From an uncultured Blautia sp. (lineage in GTDB: Bacteria; Bacillota; Clostridia; Lachnospirales; Lachnospiraceae), in the NCBI RefSeq assembly GCF_947654165.1, contig NZ_CANTKB010000006.1, forward strand, positions 71,854 through 135,853: a DNA stretch of 64,000 nt. Reading direction: 5' to 3'. Within the stretch, counting starts at the first letter, position 1. Each line of letters begins with the position of its first letter. Below the pieces are notes generated by a model. It had not been told where the DNA came from and made no database searches. It worked only from the letters and a program-made list of their open reading frames with translations. Both the position numbers and the translations under genes were made by a program. This document shows positions 17,277 through 24,401 of this stretch, one piece after another.

Positions 17277-18233
17277 ATGAGTCTGAAAATCGGAAATGTG
17301 TTGTTGGAGAACAATTTAATACTGGCACCTATGGCAGGGGTAACCGACCTGCCATTTCGTTTGCTGTGCAAGGAGCAGGGGGCAGGTCTGATCTGTACGG
17401 AAATGGTCAGTGCCAAGGCTATATATTTTAAAAATAAGAATACAGAAAGTCTCATGGAGATTGATGAGAGGGAACGACCGGTTTCCCTGCAGCTTTTTGG
17501 TTCAGAGCCGGATTTGATGGCGGAGATTGCCAGACAGATCGAGCCAAGAAACTTTGATATTCTGGATATTAATATGGGATGTCCTGTGCCCAAGGTAGTG
17601 AACAACGGAGAAGGTTCTGCGTTGATGAAAAATCCGAAACTTGTGCATGAAATCGTGTCCAAGGTGTCAAGAGCCATTCAGAAGCCGGTTACAGTGAAAA
17701 TCAGAAAAGGATTTACAGAAGATAGTGTAAATGCTGTGGAAATCGCAAAAATCCTGGAAGATGCAGGGGCAGCGGCAGTGGCAGTGCACGGAAGAACCAG
17801 AGAACAGTATTACTCCGGGCAGGCAGACTGGGAAATCATCCGCAAGGTCAAAGAAGCAGTGTCTATTCCTGTCATAGGAAACGGGGATGTGGATTCCCCG
17901 CAGAAGGCAGAAGCACTGGTGAAAGAGACCGGATGTGACGGTATTATGATCGGAAGAGCAGTTCAGGGAAATCCCTGGCTCTTCTCGAGAATCCTTCATT
18001 ATCAGAAGACCGGAGAAGTTTTGCCGGGACCGGGGATGGAAGAGGTGAAGGAAATGATCCTTCGTCATGCAAAAATGCAGTTGAAATACAAGGGGGATTA
18101 CACCGGAATGAGAGAGATGCGAAAGCATGTAGCCTGGTATACTACAGGAATGCCCCACTCTGCATCTGTGAGACGAATGGTGAATGAAGTGGAGTCCTAT
18201 GAGCAGTTGGTGGAACTGGTCAGCAGAATGTGA
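17277..18233 (+). CDS. dusB: tRNA-dihydrouridine synthase
   Basis: A 318-residue FMN-dependent enzyme reducing uridines in the tRNA D-loop. Family motifs are LAPMAGVTDLPFR (N-terminus), NMGCPVPKVVNNGEGSAL with the catalytic Cys, VHGRTREQYYSG, and IGNGDVDSP (FMN phosphate site). A TTG at 17271 is in frame and overlaps the coaX stop. The ATG at 17277 is the better start, with AGCAGAGG upstream and MSLKIGN matching the family N-terminus. It is the last gene of the OTC-birA-coaX run. Confidence 0.93.
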   Translation: MSLKIGNVLLENNLILAPMAGVTDLPFRLLCKEQGAGLICTEMVSAKAIYFKNKNTESLMEIDERERPVSLQLFGSEPDLMAEIARQIEPRNFDILDINMGCPVPKVVNNGEGSALMKNPKLVHEIVSKVSRAIQKPVTVKIRKGFTEDSVNAVEIAKILEDAGAAAVAVHGRTREQYYSGQADWEIIRKVKEAVSIPVIGNGDVDSPQKAEALVKETGCDGIMIGRAVQGNPWLFSRILHYQKTGEVLPGPGMEEVKEMILRHAKMQLKYKGDYTGMREMRKHVAWYTTGMPHSASVRRMVNEVESYEQLVELVSRM

Positions 18234-18295
18234 GGAAGAAACGCTGTCTGAATTATAAAAAGTGTATGAAAAATGTAATAGTCAGCCTATTTGGC

Positions 18296-18324
18296 TTGAC
18301 ATCTGCATAGGTATTATTTATAAT
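18296..18324 (+). promoter_or_regulatory. consensus promoter of greA
   Basis: TTGACA (18296-18301), 17-nt spacer, TATAAT (18319-18324). An 80-nt leader follows before the greA ATG. Confidence 0.78.
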
Positions 18325-18402
18325 GTTATGACTGTTAAGTAGTGATATTTGCAGGAATGAGGTATTTATACTGTAAATATTGGAGAAAGGGTGTAAAGAA
18401 TT

Positions 18403-18885
18403 ATGGAAGAAAAGAAAGTAATATTAACTTACGCTGGATTGACAAAATTAGAGGATGAGCTTCACGATTTAAAGATTGTAAAGAGAAAAGAAGTTGCAGA
18501 AAAAATCAAAGAAGCAAGAGAACAGGGTGACTTATCTGAAAATGCTGAGTATGATGCAGCGATGGACGAGCAGAGAGATATCGAGGCAAGAATCGAGCAG
18601 ATAGAGAAAATCCTCAAAAACGCAGAAGTTGTGGTAGAGGATGAAGTGGACGTAAATAAAATCAGCGTTGGATGTAAAGTAAAAGTATATGATGTAGAAT
18701 TCGAAGAAGAAATCGAGTTCAAGATTGTGGGTTCCACAGAAGCAAATAGTCTGGAAGGAAAGATTTCTAATGAATCACCAGTAGGAAAAGCATTAATCGG
18801 TGCTTCTATCGGTGAAACCGTTTCTGTTGAGATGCCTTCCGGTGTGATGGAATACAAAGTTCTTGGTATTGAAAGAAACATTTAA
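18403..18885 (+). CDS. greA: transcription elongation factor GreA
   Basis: A 160-residue GreA. The N-terminal coiled coil (about 1-75) carries the acidic tip EQGDLSENAEYDAAMDEQ, which reaches into the RNA polymerase secondary channel to stimulate transcript cleavage. The C-terminal FKBP-like domain ends with SPVGKALIGASIGETVSV. Length and motifs are standard. The 29-nt gap to lysS suggests cotranscription. Confidence 0.95.
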   Translation: MEEKKVILTYAGLTKLEDELHDLKIVKRKEVAEKIKEAREQGDLSENAEYDAAMDEQRDIEARIEQIEKILKNAEVVVEDEVDVNKISVGCKVKVYDVEFEEEIEFKIVGSTEANSLEGKISNESPVGKALIGASIGETVSVEMPSGVMEYKVLGIERNI

Positions 18886-18913
18886 TGACAATAAACGAAG
18901 GAGAGTGTGAAAA

Positions 18914-20404
18914 GTGGCAGAGCAGAAGAAGACACAGGAACAGGACTTAAATCAGTTATTAAAGGTTCGCCGTGAGAAATTAGCTGATTTGCAGGCAGAT
19001 GGGAAGGATCCATTTCAGATTACAAAATTTGACGTAACACACCATAGCATGGAAGTAAAAAATGCTTTTGATGAATTAGAAGGCAAAACCGTTACTCTGG
19101 CAGGAAGAATGATGTCCAAACGTGTTATGGGTAAGGCTTCTTTTTGCAGTGTTCAGGATTTACAGGGTGCTATCCAGTCTTATGTAGCAAGAGACAATGT
19201 AGGAGAAGAGTCTTACAAAGATTTTAAGAAAATGGATATCGGAGACCTGGTAGGAATCACAGGTGAGGTATTTAAGACAAAAACAGGTGAAATTTCTATC
19301 CATGCCACAGAAGTAACACTGTTATCTAAGAGTTTAAAACCGCTTCCGGAGAAATTCCACGGTTTAACCAACACAGATCTGCGTTACCGTCAGAGATATG
19401 TGGATCTGATCATGAACGCAGATGTAAAGGAAACCTTTATTAATCGTTCTAAAATCATTGCAAGCATCCGTAATTACTTAAACGGACAGGGATTCCTGGA
19501 AGTGGAGACACCTATGCTGGTGGCAAATGCCGGTGGTGCAGCAGCACGCCCATTTGAGACTCATTTCAATGCTCTGGATGAAGACTTTAAGCTCCGTATT
19601 TCTCTGGAATTATATCTGAAGAGATTGATCGTAGGCGGTATGGAGAGAGTGTACGAAATCGGCCGTGTATTCCGTAACGAAGGTCTGGATACCAGACATA
19701 ATCCGGAATTTACCCTGATGGAGCTTTACCAGGCATATACAGACTACCACGGTATGATGGATTTAACAGAGAACCTGTACCGTCATGTGGCACAGGAAGT
19801 GCTTGGAACCACAAAAATCGTGTACAATGGTATTGAGATGGATTTAGGAAAGCCATTTGAACGTATCACCATGGTAGACGCAGTTAAGAAATATGCAGGT
19901 GTTGACTTTAATGAAATCCACACTCTGAAAGAAGCAAGAGCAGTGGCAAAAGAACACCATGTAGAGTATGAAGAAAGACACAAAAAAGGCGATATTCTGG
20001 CACTGTTCTTCGAGGAATTTGCAGAAGAACACCTGATTCAGCCTACATTTGTCATGGATCATCCAATCGAGATCTCTCCTCTGACTAAGAAGAAACCAGA
20101 AAATCCGGAATATACAGAGAGATTCGAGTTCTTCATGAACGGATGGGAAATGGCGAATGCTTACTCCGAGTTAAATGACCCGATTGACCAGAGAGAGCGT
20201 TTCAAAGCTCAGGAAGAACTTCTGGCACAGGGTGATGAAGAAGCAAATACAACAGACGAAGACTTTATGAACGCTCTGGAAATCGGTATGCCGCCTACAG
20301 GTGGTATCGGATTCGGTATCGACAGAATGGTAATGCTGCTGACAGACAGTGCTGCTATCCGTGACGTTTTACTGTTCCCGACGATGAAGAGCTTGGATAA
20401 ATAA
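18914..20404 (+). CDS. lysS: lysyl-tRNA synthetase, class II
   Basis: A 496-residue class II enzyme. An N-terminal OB-fold anticodon-binding domain (about 60-150) precedes the catalytic domain with motif 2 FRNEGLDTRHNPEFTLMELY and motif 3 GGIGFGIDRMVML near the C-terminus. The start is GTG 18914 behind GAAGGAGAGTG. It is the last recognisable core gene: the conjugative element begins a little beyond its stop codon. Confidence 0.96.
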   Translation: MAEQKKTQEQDLNQLLKVRREKLADLQADGKDPFQITKFDVTHHSMEVKNAFDELEGKTVTLAGRMMSKRVMGKASFCSVQDLQGAIQSYVARDNVGEESYKDFKKMDIGDLVGITGEVFKTKTGEISIHATEVTLLSKSLKPLPEKFHGLTNTDLRYRQRYVDLIMNADVKETFINRSKIIASIRNYLNGQGFLEVETPMLVANAGGAAARPFETHFNALDEDFKLRISLELYLKRLIVGGMERVYEIGRVFRNEGLDTRHNPEFTLMELYQAYTDYHGMMDLTENLYRHVAQEVLGTTKIVYNGIEMDLGKPFERITMVDAVKKYAGVDFNEIHTLKEARAVAKEHHVEYEERHKKGDILALFFEEFAEEHLIQPTFVMDHPIEISPLTKKKPENPEYTERFEFFMNGWEMANAYSELNDPIDQRERFKAQEELLAQGDEEANTTDEDFMNALEIGMPPTGGIGFGIDRMVMLLTDSAAIRDVLLFPTMKSLDK

Positions 20405-20643
20405 ACCTAGTGTTTATGCGGGATTGAGGCATTTGAGTACGTCAAAGGACGCATTAAAAGACGTATTTTGGCATAGTCATTTACATCAGTATGAAAGAGT
20501 ACACAATCTGAAAAGAATAAGACTCAATCGAATATGAACTACTAAGAGGACATTTTCTAAAGAAATTTAGAAGATGTCCTCTTTTTTGCGTTATGGAGAA
20601 AATACGTCATTTGTTATGAAGTCAAAGTGAAAGGAGCACAGCA
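20405..20643 (+). other. spacer between lysS and the mobile element; probable left junction
   Basis: This 239-bp stretch has no gene. TACGTC at 20438-20443 and GACGTA at 20460-20465 form a weak hairpin, and TACGTCA recurs near 20605. A strong terminator lies at 20544-20588. The left attachment site is likely somewhere here, because the left side is core genome and the right side is element backbone. Without the right end, the att core cannot be identified. Confidence 0.45.
20544..20588 (+). terminator. strong terminator upstream of the element genes
   Basis: An 18-bp stem (20544-20561 with 20565-20582) closes a very short loop and runs into TTTTTT. It would isolate lysS transcription from the element genes. 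Confidence 0.85.
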
Positions 20644-20865
20644 ATGGATGAATCAAAGAAGAAAGATAGATATGAGGATGCAAAAAAGTTTGTAAGATAT
20701 TCAGATGGTGCAAAGATGTACAGTATGGGAATGACAAAATTTCAAGAAGTGGCTAAGGATGCCAAGGCTTGTTATAAGATTGGTCAGCTTGTACTTGTTA
20801 ATACAGAAATATTGGATAAGTATCTTGAAACTTTTCATATTACAGATTCTGAGTTTTATAAGTAG
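20644..20865 (+). CDS. DUF6462-like small DNA-binding protein (copy 1)
   Basis: 73 residues with one compact domain, KFVRYSDGAKMYSMGMTKF followed by an A-K-A-CYKIGQLVLVNTEILDKYLETF pattern. This resembles the excisionase-type MerR/HTH_17 fold and the DUF6462 family carried by clostridial elements. Related domains recur in the next two genes. Ribosome site AAAGGAGCACAGCA. A role in excision or control of the element is inference from family and position; a recombinase gene that usually sits nearby is not in the window. Confidence 0.7.
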   Translation: MDESKKKDRYEDAKKFVRYSDGAKMYSMGMTKFQEVAKDAKACYKIGQLVLVNTEILDKYLETFHITDSEFYK

Positions 20866-20873
20866 GTGATGTT

Positions 20874-21332
20874 ATGGTAAATACATTGAGTGGTTCAGTT
20901 AGTGCCTATAGAAAAGAAATTGTAAAACCAAGATTTATTCGTATTGATGAAGTAATGGCTTTATTAGATGTAACACGAGATGAGGCAATGGATATAGCAT
21001 TAGCTGCTGGAGCAAGATATCAGCTTGCAAAGATTATATTAGTACATAAGGAAAGGTTGATGAAATTTATGAAACATTTTGCAAGAGTGCCTAGTTCAAA
21101 CAAAATCGTAGAAAAGAAGTTTGTAAGAATTGGGGAAGCTTCAATGACATATAGCATAGGGCATCATAGATTTATTGAAATGGCTAGAGCAGCGGGTGCT
21201 GTATATAAGATTGGAACAGCTAAGGGAAATACTATATTAATAAATTTGGAAATTTTTGATGATTATATGGAGCAATTCAGAGAACCGCCAACAGAAATGA
21301 AACATCCATTGCCAAATGTGAAAGGAGACTGA
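20874..21332 (+). CDS. DUF6462-like protein with two domains (copy 2)
   Basis: 152 residues containing two head-to-tail versions of the domain: RFIRIDEVMALLDVTRDEA... at about 19-70 and KFVRIGEASMTYSIGHHRF... at about 82-140. The second is closer to copies 1 and 3, so this gene may be a fusion of an older and a newer duplicate. It starts 8 nt after copy 1 and ends 3 nt before copy 3. Inferred DNA-binding role. Confidence 0.68.
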   Translation: MVNTLSGSVSAYRKEIVKPRFIRIDEVMALLDVTRDEAMDIALAAGARYQLAKIILVHKERLMKFMKHFARVPSSNKIVEKKFVRIGEASMTYSIGHHRFIEMARAAGAVYKIGTAKGNTILINLEIFDDYMEQFREPPTEMKHPLPNVKGD

Positions 21333-21335
21333 TGA

Positions 21336-21620
21336 ATGAGTTACTCATATAAGTGCTATTCAGATACAAAGGATTTTATGAAAAAATTTGTCAATGCAGA
21401 GGAAGGAGCGATTATTTATGGGATAAGTAAATCTAGAATCATAGTAATTGCGAGAGAGGCAGGAGCAGTCTATAAAGTCGGTAATTCAGCATTAATCAAT
21501 ACGGAATTATTTGAAAAATATCTTGAACGATTCAGAGAGCCGGCAAGAGAACTGCCTAAGCATACATGGAACAAATTAAAGGAAATGACAAATACACCAA
21601 AAACTGGTGAAAATTCGTAA
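21336..21620 (+). CDS. DUF6462-like small DNA-binding protein (copy 3)
   Basis: 94 residues: KKFVNAEEGAIIYGISKSRI, then REAGAVYKVGNSALINTELFEKYLERF in two readable pieces, and a Pro/Lys-rich tail. It is the third gene in the tandem set and ends at the edge of the large gene-free structured region. Ribosome site AAAGGAGACTGATGA overlaps the end of copy 2. Confidence 0.68.
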   Translation: MSYSYKCYSDTKDFMKKFVNAEEGAIIYGISKSRIIVIAREAGAVYKVGNSALINTELFEKYLERFREPARELPKHTWNKLKEMTNTPKTGENS

Positions 21621-21624
21621 AAAT

Positions 21625-22140
21625 ACACCAGTGGTGTCACTTCCGTAAAATTAAAGTGCATTGTAGAATATCAATTGTCCAAGAGAGATTGGACATAACA
21701 ATTGAATAATCAGTTACAGATTTGCAAAGTAGTTTGCACTGCAGAGTATCTGTAGGTAGTAAATTTACGGGGTATGTACCTGGAGGATGAAAGTCACAGC
21801 TATCATATTAGTAGTCTGATGGATCGAAAGATGAAGGGCGAGAAGCTGGATGGAAATCTGGTAAAAGGAATCGGCATGTTGCGTAAGGATAATTAACCAC
21901 AGAGGGCGAGAAGTTCGTCCTTATCCTCAAAAGGCTAAAAGAGGAGATAGTGCTTCTGATAATTCAGAAGGGCGTCGTGAAACACATTTTGTGGCTCGTC
22001 TGTAACTCCCGGAGGTGAGAACACCTCTTTGTACACGGGGCGATATAGGAGTCTAGAAGACTGGCGTGTACCTACATGCTTAGCATTAAGCATAGCCATG
22101 TAGACTATATCACTTCCAAATTCAAATTTTGTCTATATGG
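21625..22140 (+). ncRNA. gene-free, densely structured region: candidate large non-coding RNA
   Basis: About 520 nt without a credible gene but with many perfect stems on the + strand. Examples: ACACCA/TGGTGT (21625-21637); GTCCAA/TTGGAC (21677-21694) inside CAATTG/CAATTG; TACAGAT/ATCTGTA (21715-21754) enclosing GCAAA/TTTGC; AGGATAA/TTATCCT (21886-21927) enclosing GGGCGA/TCGTCC; CTTCTG/CAGAAG (21953-21970); GAGGTG/CACCTC (22012-22027) with an AGAA tetraloop. An 11-bp helix of 22042-22055 with 22101-22111 has a 3-nt bulge and encloses CTACATG/CATGTAG. GTACAC (22031-22036) with GTGTAC (22066-22071) would cross that helix as a pseudoknot. GGGCGAGAAG occurs twice (21836, 21904). No T-run closes it. 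I cannot match it to a named RNA family; a centromere or origin function is an alternative. Confidence 0.5.
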
Positions 22141-22166
22141 CAACTAATTTGAAGGAGGATAAAGTG

Positions 22167-22316
22167 ATGATGGGATTTAGCATAGCATTTATAATTATTG
22201 TTCTTATCGTATTGTATTCATTAGCAAGGACAGCAGGTGAGTCGGACAGGATATTGGAAAATATAAGAGAGCAATCACTCCTTGGAAGGGAGGAGAGCTC
22301 TGGTGGGAACAGTTGA
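22167..22316 (+). CDS. small single-pass membrane protein
   Basis: A 49-residue frame from ATG 22167 (an in-frame GTG at 22164 and a second ATG at 22170 are alternatives) behind GAAGGAGGATAAAG. The N-terminus FSIAFIIIVLIVLYSLA is one membrane helix, followed by a charged tail (ESDRILENIREQ). It overlaps the next gene by 14 nt. It is too short for most annotation cut-offs, but the ribosome site and overlap argue it is translated. Function unknown. Confidence 0.6.
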   Translation: MMGFSIAFIIIVLIVLYSLARTAGESDRILENIREQSLLGREESSGGNS

Positions 22317-22557
22317 AAAAAGAGATAAGCATAAGAAACGCAGGTTTGTATCTCCAGAAGAAAAGCTTGAAAGAGAATTAAAAGATTGTATGCATTGTAG
22401 ATTCTTCTGGGGACATAACAACAGATGTGCCAATGGAACATGTTGTAAACCATCTAAGAAAAAAGAACAGAAACTTCCGACGGAATGTGTCGGATGTCCA
22501 TATTATCGAGGGAATGGTTATTGTTTTCCTTGTATGCGAAAGCTGATAGGAAAGTAG
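22303..22557 (+). CDS. small cysteine-rich, probably zinc-binding protein
   Basis: From GTG 22303 (GGGAGGAG upstream) it encodes 84 residues. It is strongly basic at the N-terminus (EKRDKHKKRR), then has cysteines in pairs: CMHC, CANGTCC, CVGC and CFPC. This spacing suggests two structural zinc sites. The start overlaps the preceding small membrane protein gene and the stop is directly followed by the ParM-like gene, so the three are likely cotranslated. I do not recognise the family. Confidence 0.65.
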   Translation: MGTVEKRDKHKKRRFVSPEEKLERELKDCMHCRFFWGHNNRCANGTCCKPSKKKEQKLPTECVGCPYYRGNGYCFPCMRKLIGK

Positions 22558-22566
22558 GTGGTTAAG

Positions 22567-23529
22567 ATGTTCAAGTGGCTGTTTAAGAAGAAAGGATGTG
22601 CAAAACACATGAATAACAAGTTAGAAGTAATCGGCATTGATCATGGCTGGTCAATGATGAAAACAATCTCTCAGGTATTTGTCACAGGAGTTAAGGAGAT
22701 TACAACAACTCCGGCACTTTTCGGCGATGTACTTGAGTATGAAGGAAAGTTCTATAAGGTTGGAGCTGTGAGGCAGGAAGTAAAGGATACAAAGGTCGAA
22801 GATGACAGCTTTTATCTTCTCACTCTTGCAGCAGTTGCTAAGGAACTTAAAAGAAGAGGTCTTGCAGAGGCAAAGGTATTTCTTGCTGTAGGACTTCCAC
22901 TTACAAGATTTGGAGCAGAGAAGAATGATTTTATAAAGTACCTGACAAAGAATAAGCGTGTAAGCTTCAAATATGAGAATGAGTCATATCATATTGAAAT
23001 TGATGATGTGGCAGTATTTCCTCAGTGCTATGCAGCAGTAGTGGACAAGATTCCTGCTATGGCAAAGAAAACACTGATAGTAGATATTGGAAGCTGGACA
23101 ATCGACATTATGCCGGTAATCAACAAGTCACCGGATGAATCAAAGTGTGTGACGATTCCAAAAGGTCTTATTACCTGTATGCGTTCTATCAATGAGCAGT
23201 GTGTAAGACAGCTTAACGGAGAGGTAGACGAGTCAGAGATACAGAACATCATGCGATATGGCAGGTCAGATATTGATGATGAATACTTTGCCATTATCAA
23301 GGCTGAGATAGAGGATTTTGTTGATAAGGTATATAACTCAATCCGTGAGTTTGGGTATAACTTAAAGACTACACCGATTGTATTTGTCGGTGGCGGGGCA
23401 GTTGTGATGAAGAATTTTGGCAGTCACGATGCAAAGAACATTTCCTATAACTTTGATGTAAAGGCAAATGCAAGAGGATATGAACAGCTTGCCACGATGG
23501 GACTTAAAAGCACTAAGCGATTATCATAA
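22567..23529 (+). CDS. ParM/StbA-like actin-fold partition ATPase
   Basis: 320 residues from ATG 22567 (GTG 22558 is an alternative). Actin-superfamily motifs are present: phosphate-1 EVIGIDHGWSMMKT near residue 20, phosphate-2 LIVDIGSWTIDIMPV near 175, and the adenosine motif IVFVGGGAVVM near 277. Plasmid ParM-type proteins polymerise to push DNA copies apart. The next gene encodes a small ribbon-helix-helix-like protein, as in parMR operons. On an ICE this suggests active maintenance of an excised, replicating circular form (inference). Confidence 0.8.
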   Translation: MFKWLFKKKGCAKHMNNKLEVIGIDHGWSMMKTISQVFVTGVKEITTTPALFGDVLEYEGKFYKVGAVRQEVKDTKVEDDSFYLLTLAAVAKELKRRGLAEAKVFLAVGLPLTRFGAEKNDFIKYLTKNKRVSFKYENESYHIEIDDVAVFPQCYAAVVDKIPAMAKKTLIVDIGSWTIDIMPVINKSPDESKCVTIPKGLITCMRSINEQCVRQLNGEVDESEIQNIMRYGRSDIDDEYFAIIKAEIEDFVDKVYNSIREFGYNLKTTPIVFVGGGAVVMKNFGSHDAKNISYNFDVKANARGYEQLATMGLKSTKRLS

Positions 23530-23540
23530 GGAGGCAGATG

Positions 23541-23987
23541 ATGGGAAGAAGACTTGAATATGAAGTAAAAACTTCTGTCCGCCTCAACATGAGCAATCCT
23601 CAGCATGTGAAAATCAATGATGTGATTCAGAACCTTGATCCGAAGATTTTCAAATCTAAGAATCAGTTCATCATAGATGCGATTCAGTTTTACATTGATA
23701 ATTATGGAAAAGAAACCTTTGTTATCAAGAAGAAGGAAAAAGAGAGGGCTGAATATATCCGGTCAGAAGATATTGATGACATTAAGGAAGAAGTCATTGA
23801 AGCAGCAACCAATGAGGCTAGGAAAGAGGTCATAAGGCTGTTAGGCGGAGTGATATCCGGGATGAATGTTGGTCATCCGGTAATAATGCAGGCAGCCAAT
23901 AGTGAAGCACAAGAACCTACAGAAGATGTTATGGACGATGCAGATGTTGCAGGACTTGCAATGGGATGGATGTCGAAAGGAGACTGA
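23541..23987 (+). CDS. ParR-like partition adaptor (ribbon-helix-helix)
   Basis: 148 residues (ATG 23541; ATG 23538 directly before it is equally possible). The N-terminal 60 residues read like a ribbon-helix-helix domain: a short strand (TSVRLNMSN), a helix, then SKNQFIIDAIQFYIDNYG. The middle is charged and helical, and the C-terminus is acidic (EPTEDVMDDADVAG). This is the layout of ParR adaptors, which bind a centromere and cap ParM filaments. The adjacency to the ParM-like gene (11 nt) is the main argument. The cognate centromere would be nearby. Confidence 0.68.
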   Translation: MGRRLEYEVKTSVRLNMSNPQHVKINDVIQNLDPKIFKSKNQFIIDAIQFYIDNYGKETFVIKKKEKERAEYIRSEDIDDIKEEVIEAATNEARKEVIRLLGGVISGMNVGHPVIMQAANSEAQEPTEDVMDDADVAGLAMGWMSKGD

Positions 23988-23992
23988 TTATT

Positions 23993-24166
23993 ATGAGAAG
24001 AGTTATGGGAGCCGTAGGAACAGTAATTTTAGAGATACTCAAGTGGATATTAAGGATAATTCTTGGAGCGTTGAAGCTGGTCTTAGGACTTGCCAGAATA
24101 ATTCTTCTTCTATTCGCTATGGTGGCAAGAATATTTCTTTCATTCCTAAGAATGGGCACATTCTGA
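23993..24166 (+). CDS. 57-residue hydrophobic membrane peptide
   Basis: Reads MRRVMGAVGTVILEILKWI and continues almost entirely with Ile, Leu, Val, Ala, Phe and regularly spaced Arg/Lys to the end (FLSFLRMGTF). The spacing of basic residues gives an amphipathic, membrane-lying or two-helix appearance. A good ribosome site (AAAGGAGACTGATT) precedes the ATG. Peptides of this kind are known as element backbone genes or as toxins; no antitoxin or antisense RNA is evident. Function unknown. Confidence 0.6.
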   Translation: MRRVMGAVGTVILEILKWILRIILGALKLVLGLARIILLLFAMVARIFLSFLRMGTF

Positions 24167-24180
24167 GAGGAGGTGAGCGT

Positions 24181-24264
24181 ATGCAGGTAAAGGGTTTATT
24201 CTTAAGTTATAAGAAAAACAGAAGACTTATGCAGTATTTCTTTAAAATAAGAGAGCTGGTATAA
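24181..24264 (+). CDS. 27-residue basic peptide
   Basis: MQVKGLFLSYKKNRRLMQYF... ends at 24264. It is preceded by GAGGAGGTGAGCGT, one of the strongest ribosome sites in the region, which is the only reason to list it. It may be a leader peptide for the hairpin-rich leader that follows (24281-24381). Confidence 0.35.
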   Translation: MQVKGLFLSYKKNRRLMQYFFKIRELV

Positions 24265-24280
24265 TGAAAGGAGTTTAAGA

Positions 24281-24381
24281 TGCACAGAATACGGGACAGT
24301 CCTATGTGTCCCGTGCATTACAGATAAATAGTTCACCGCAAGGGTGGATGGCACGGAACACAAAGCCCGTCCCTCTTGCGG
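24281..24381 (+). promoter_or_regulatory. two-hairpin leader before the lipoprotein gene
   Basis: The first hairpin pairs ACGGGACA (24291-24298) with TGTCCCGT (24307-24314), extended by TGCAC/GTGCA. The second pairs CCGCAA (24336-24341) with TTGCGG (24376-24381) plus GGG/CCC, ending just before the ribosome site. No T-run follows, so a translational or processing role fits better than termination (inference). Confidence 0.45.
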
Positions 24382-24401
24382 AGAAGGGATGGGCGATTAC
24401 T

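Noticed and set aside
21625..22140. Group II intron without ORF
   Set aside because: No domain V-like hairpin with the expected catalytic AGC and GAAA-type elements, and no GTGYG-type 5' end in the right place. Group I was not supported either, though a covariance scan should decide.
23902..24264. 120-codon frame spanning the end of the ParR-like gene
   Set aside because: It runs out of phase through the ParR-like 3' end and the small hydrophobic gene. The in-phase small genes with ribosome sites explain the region better.
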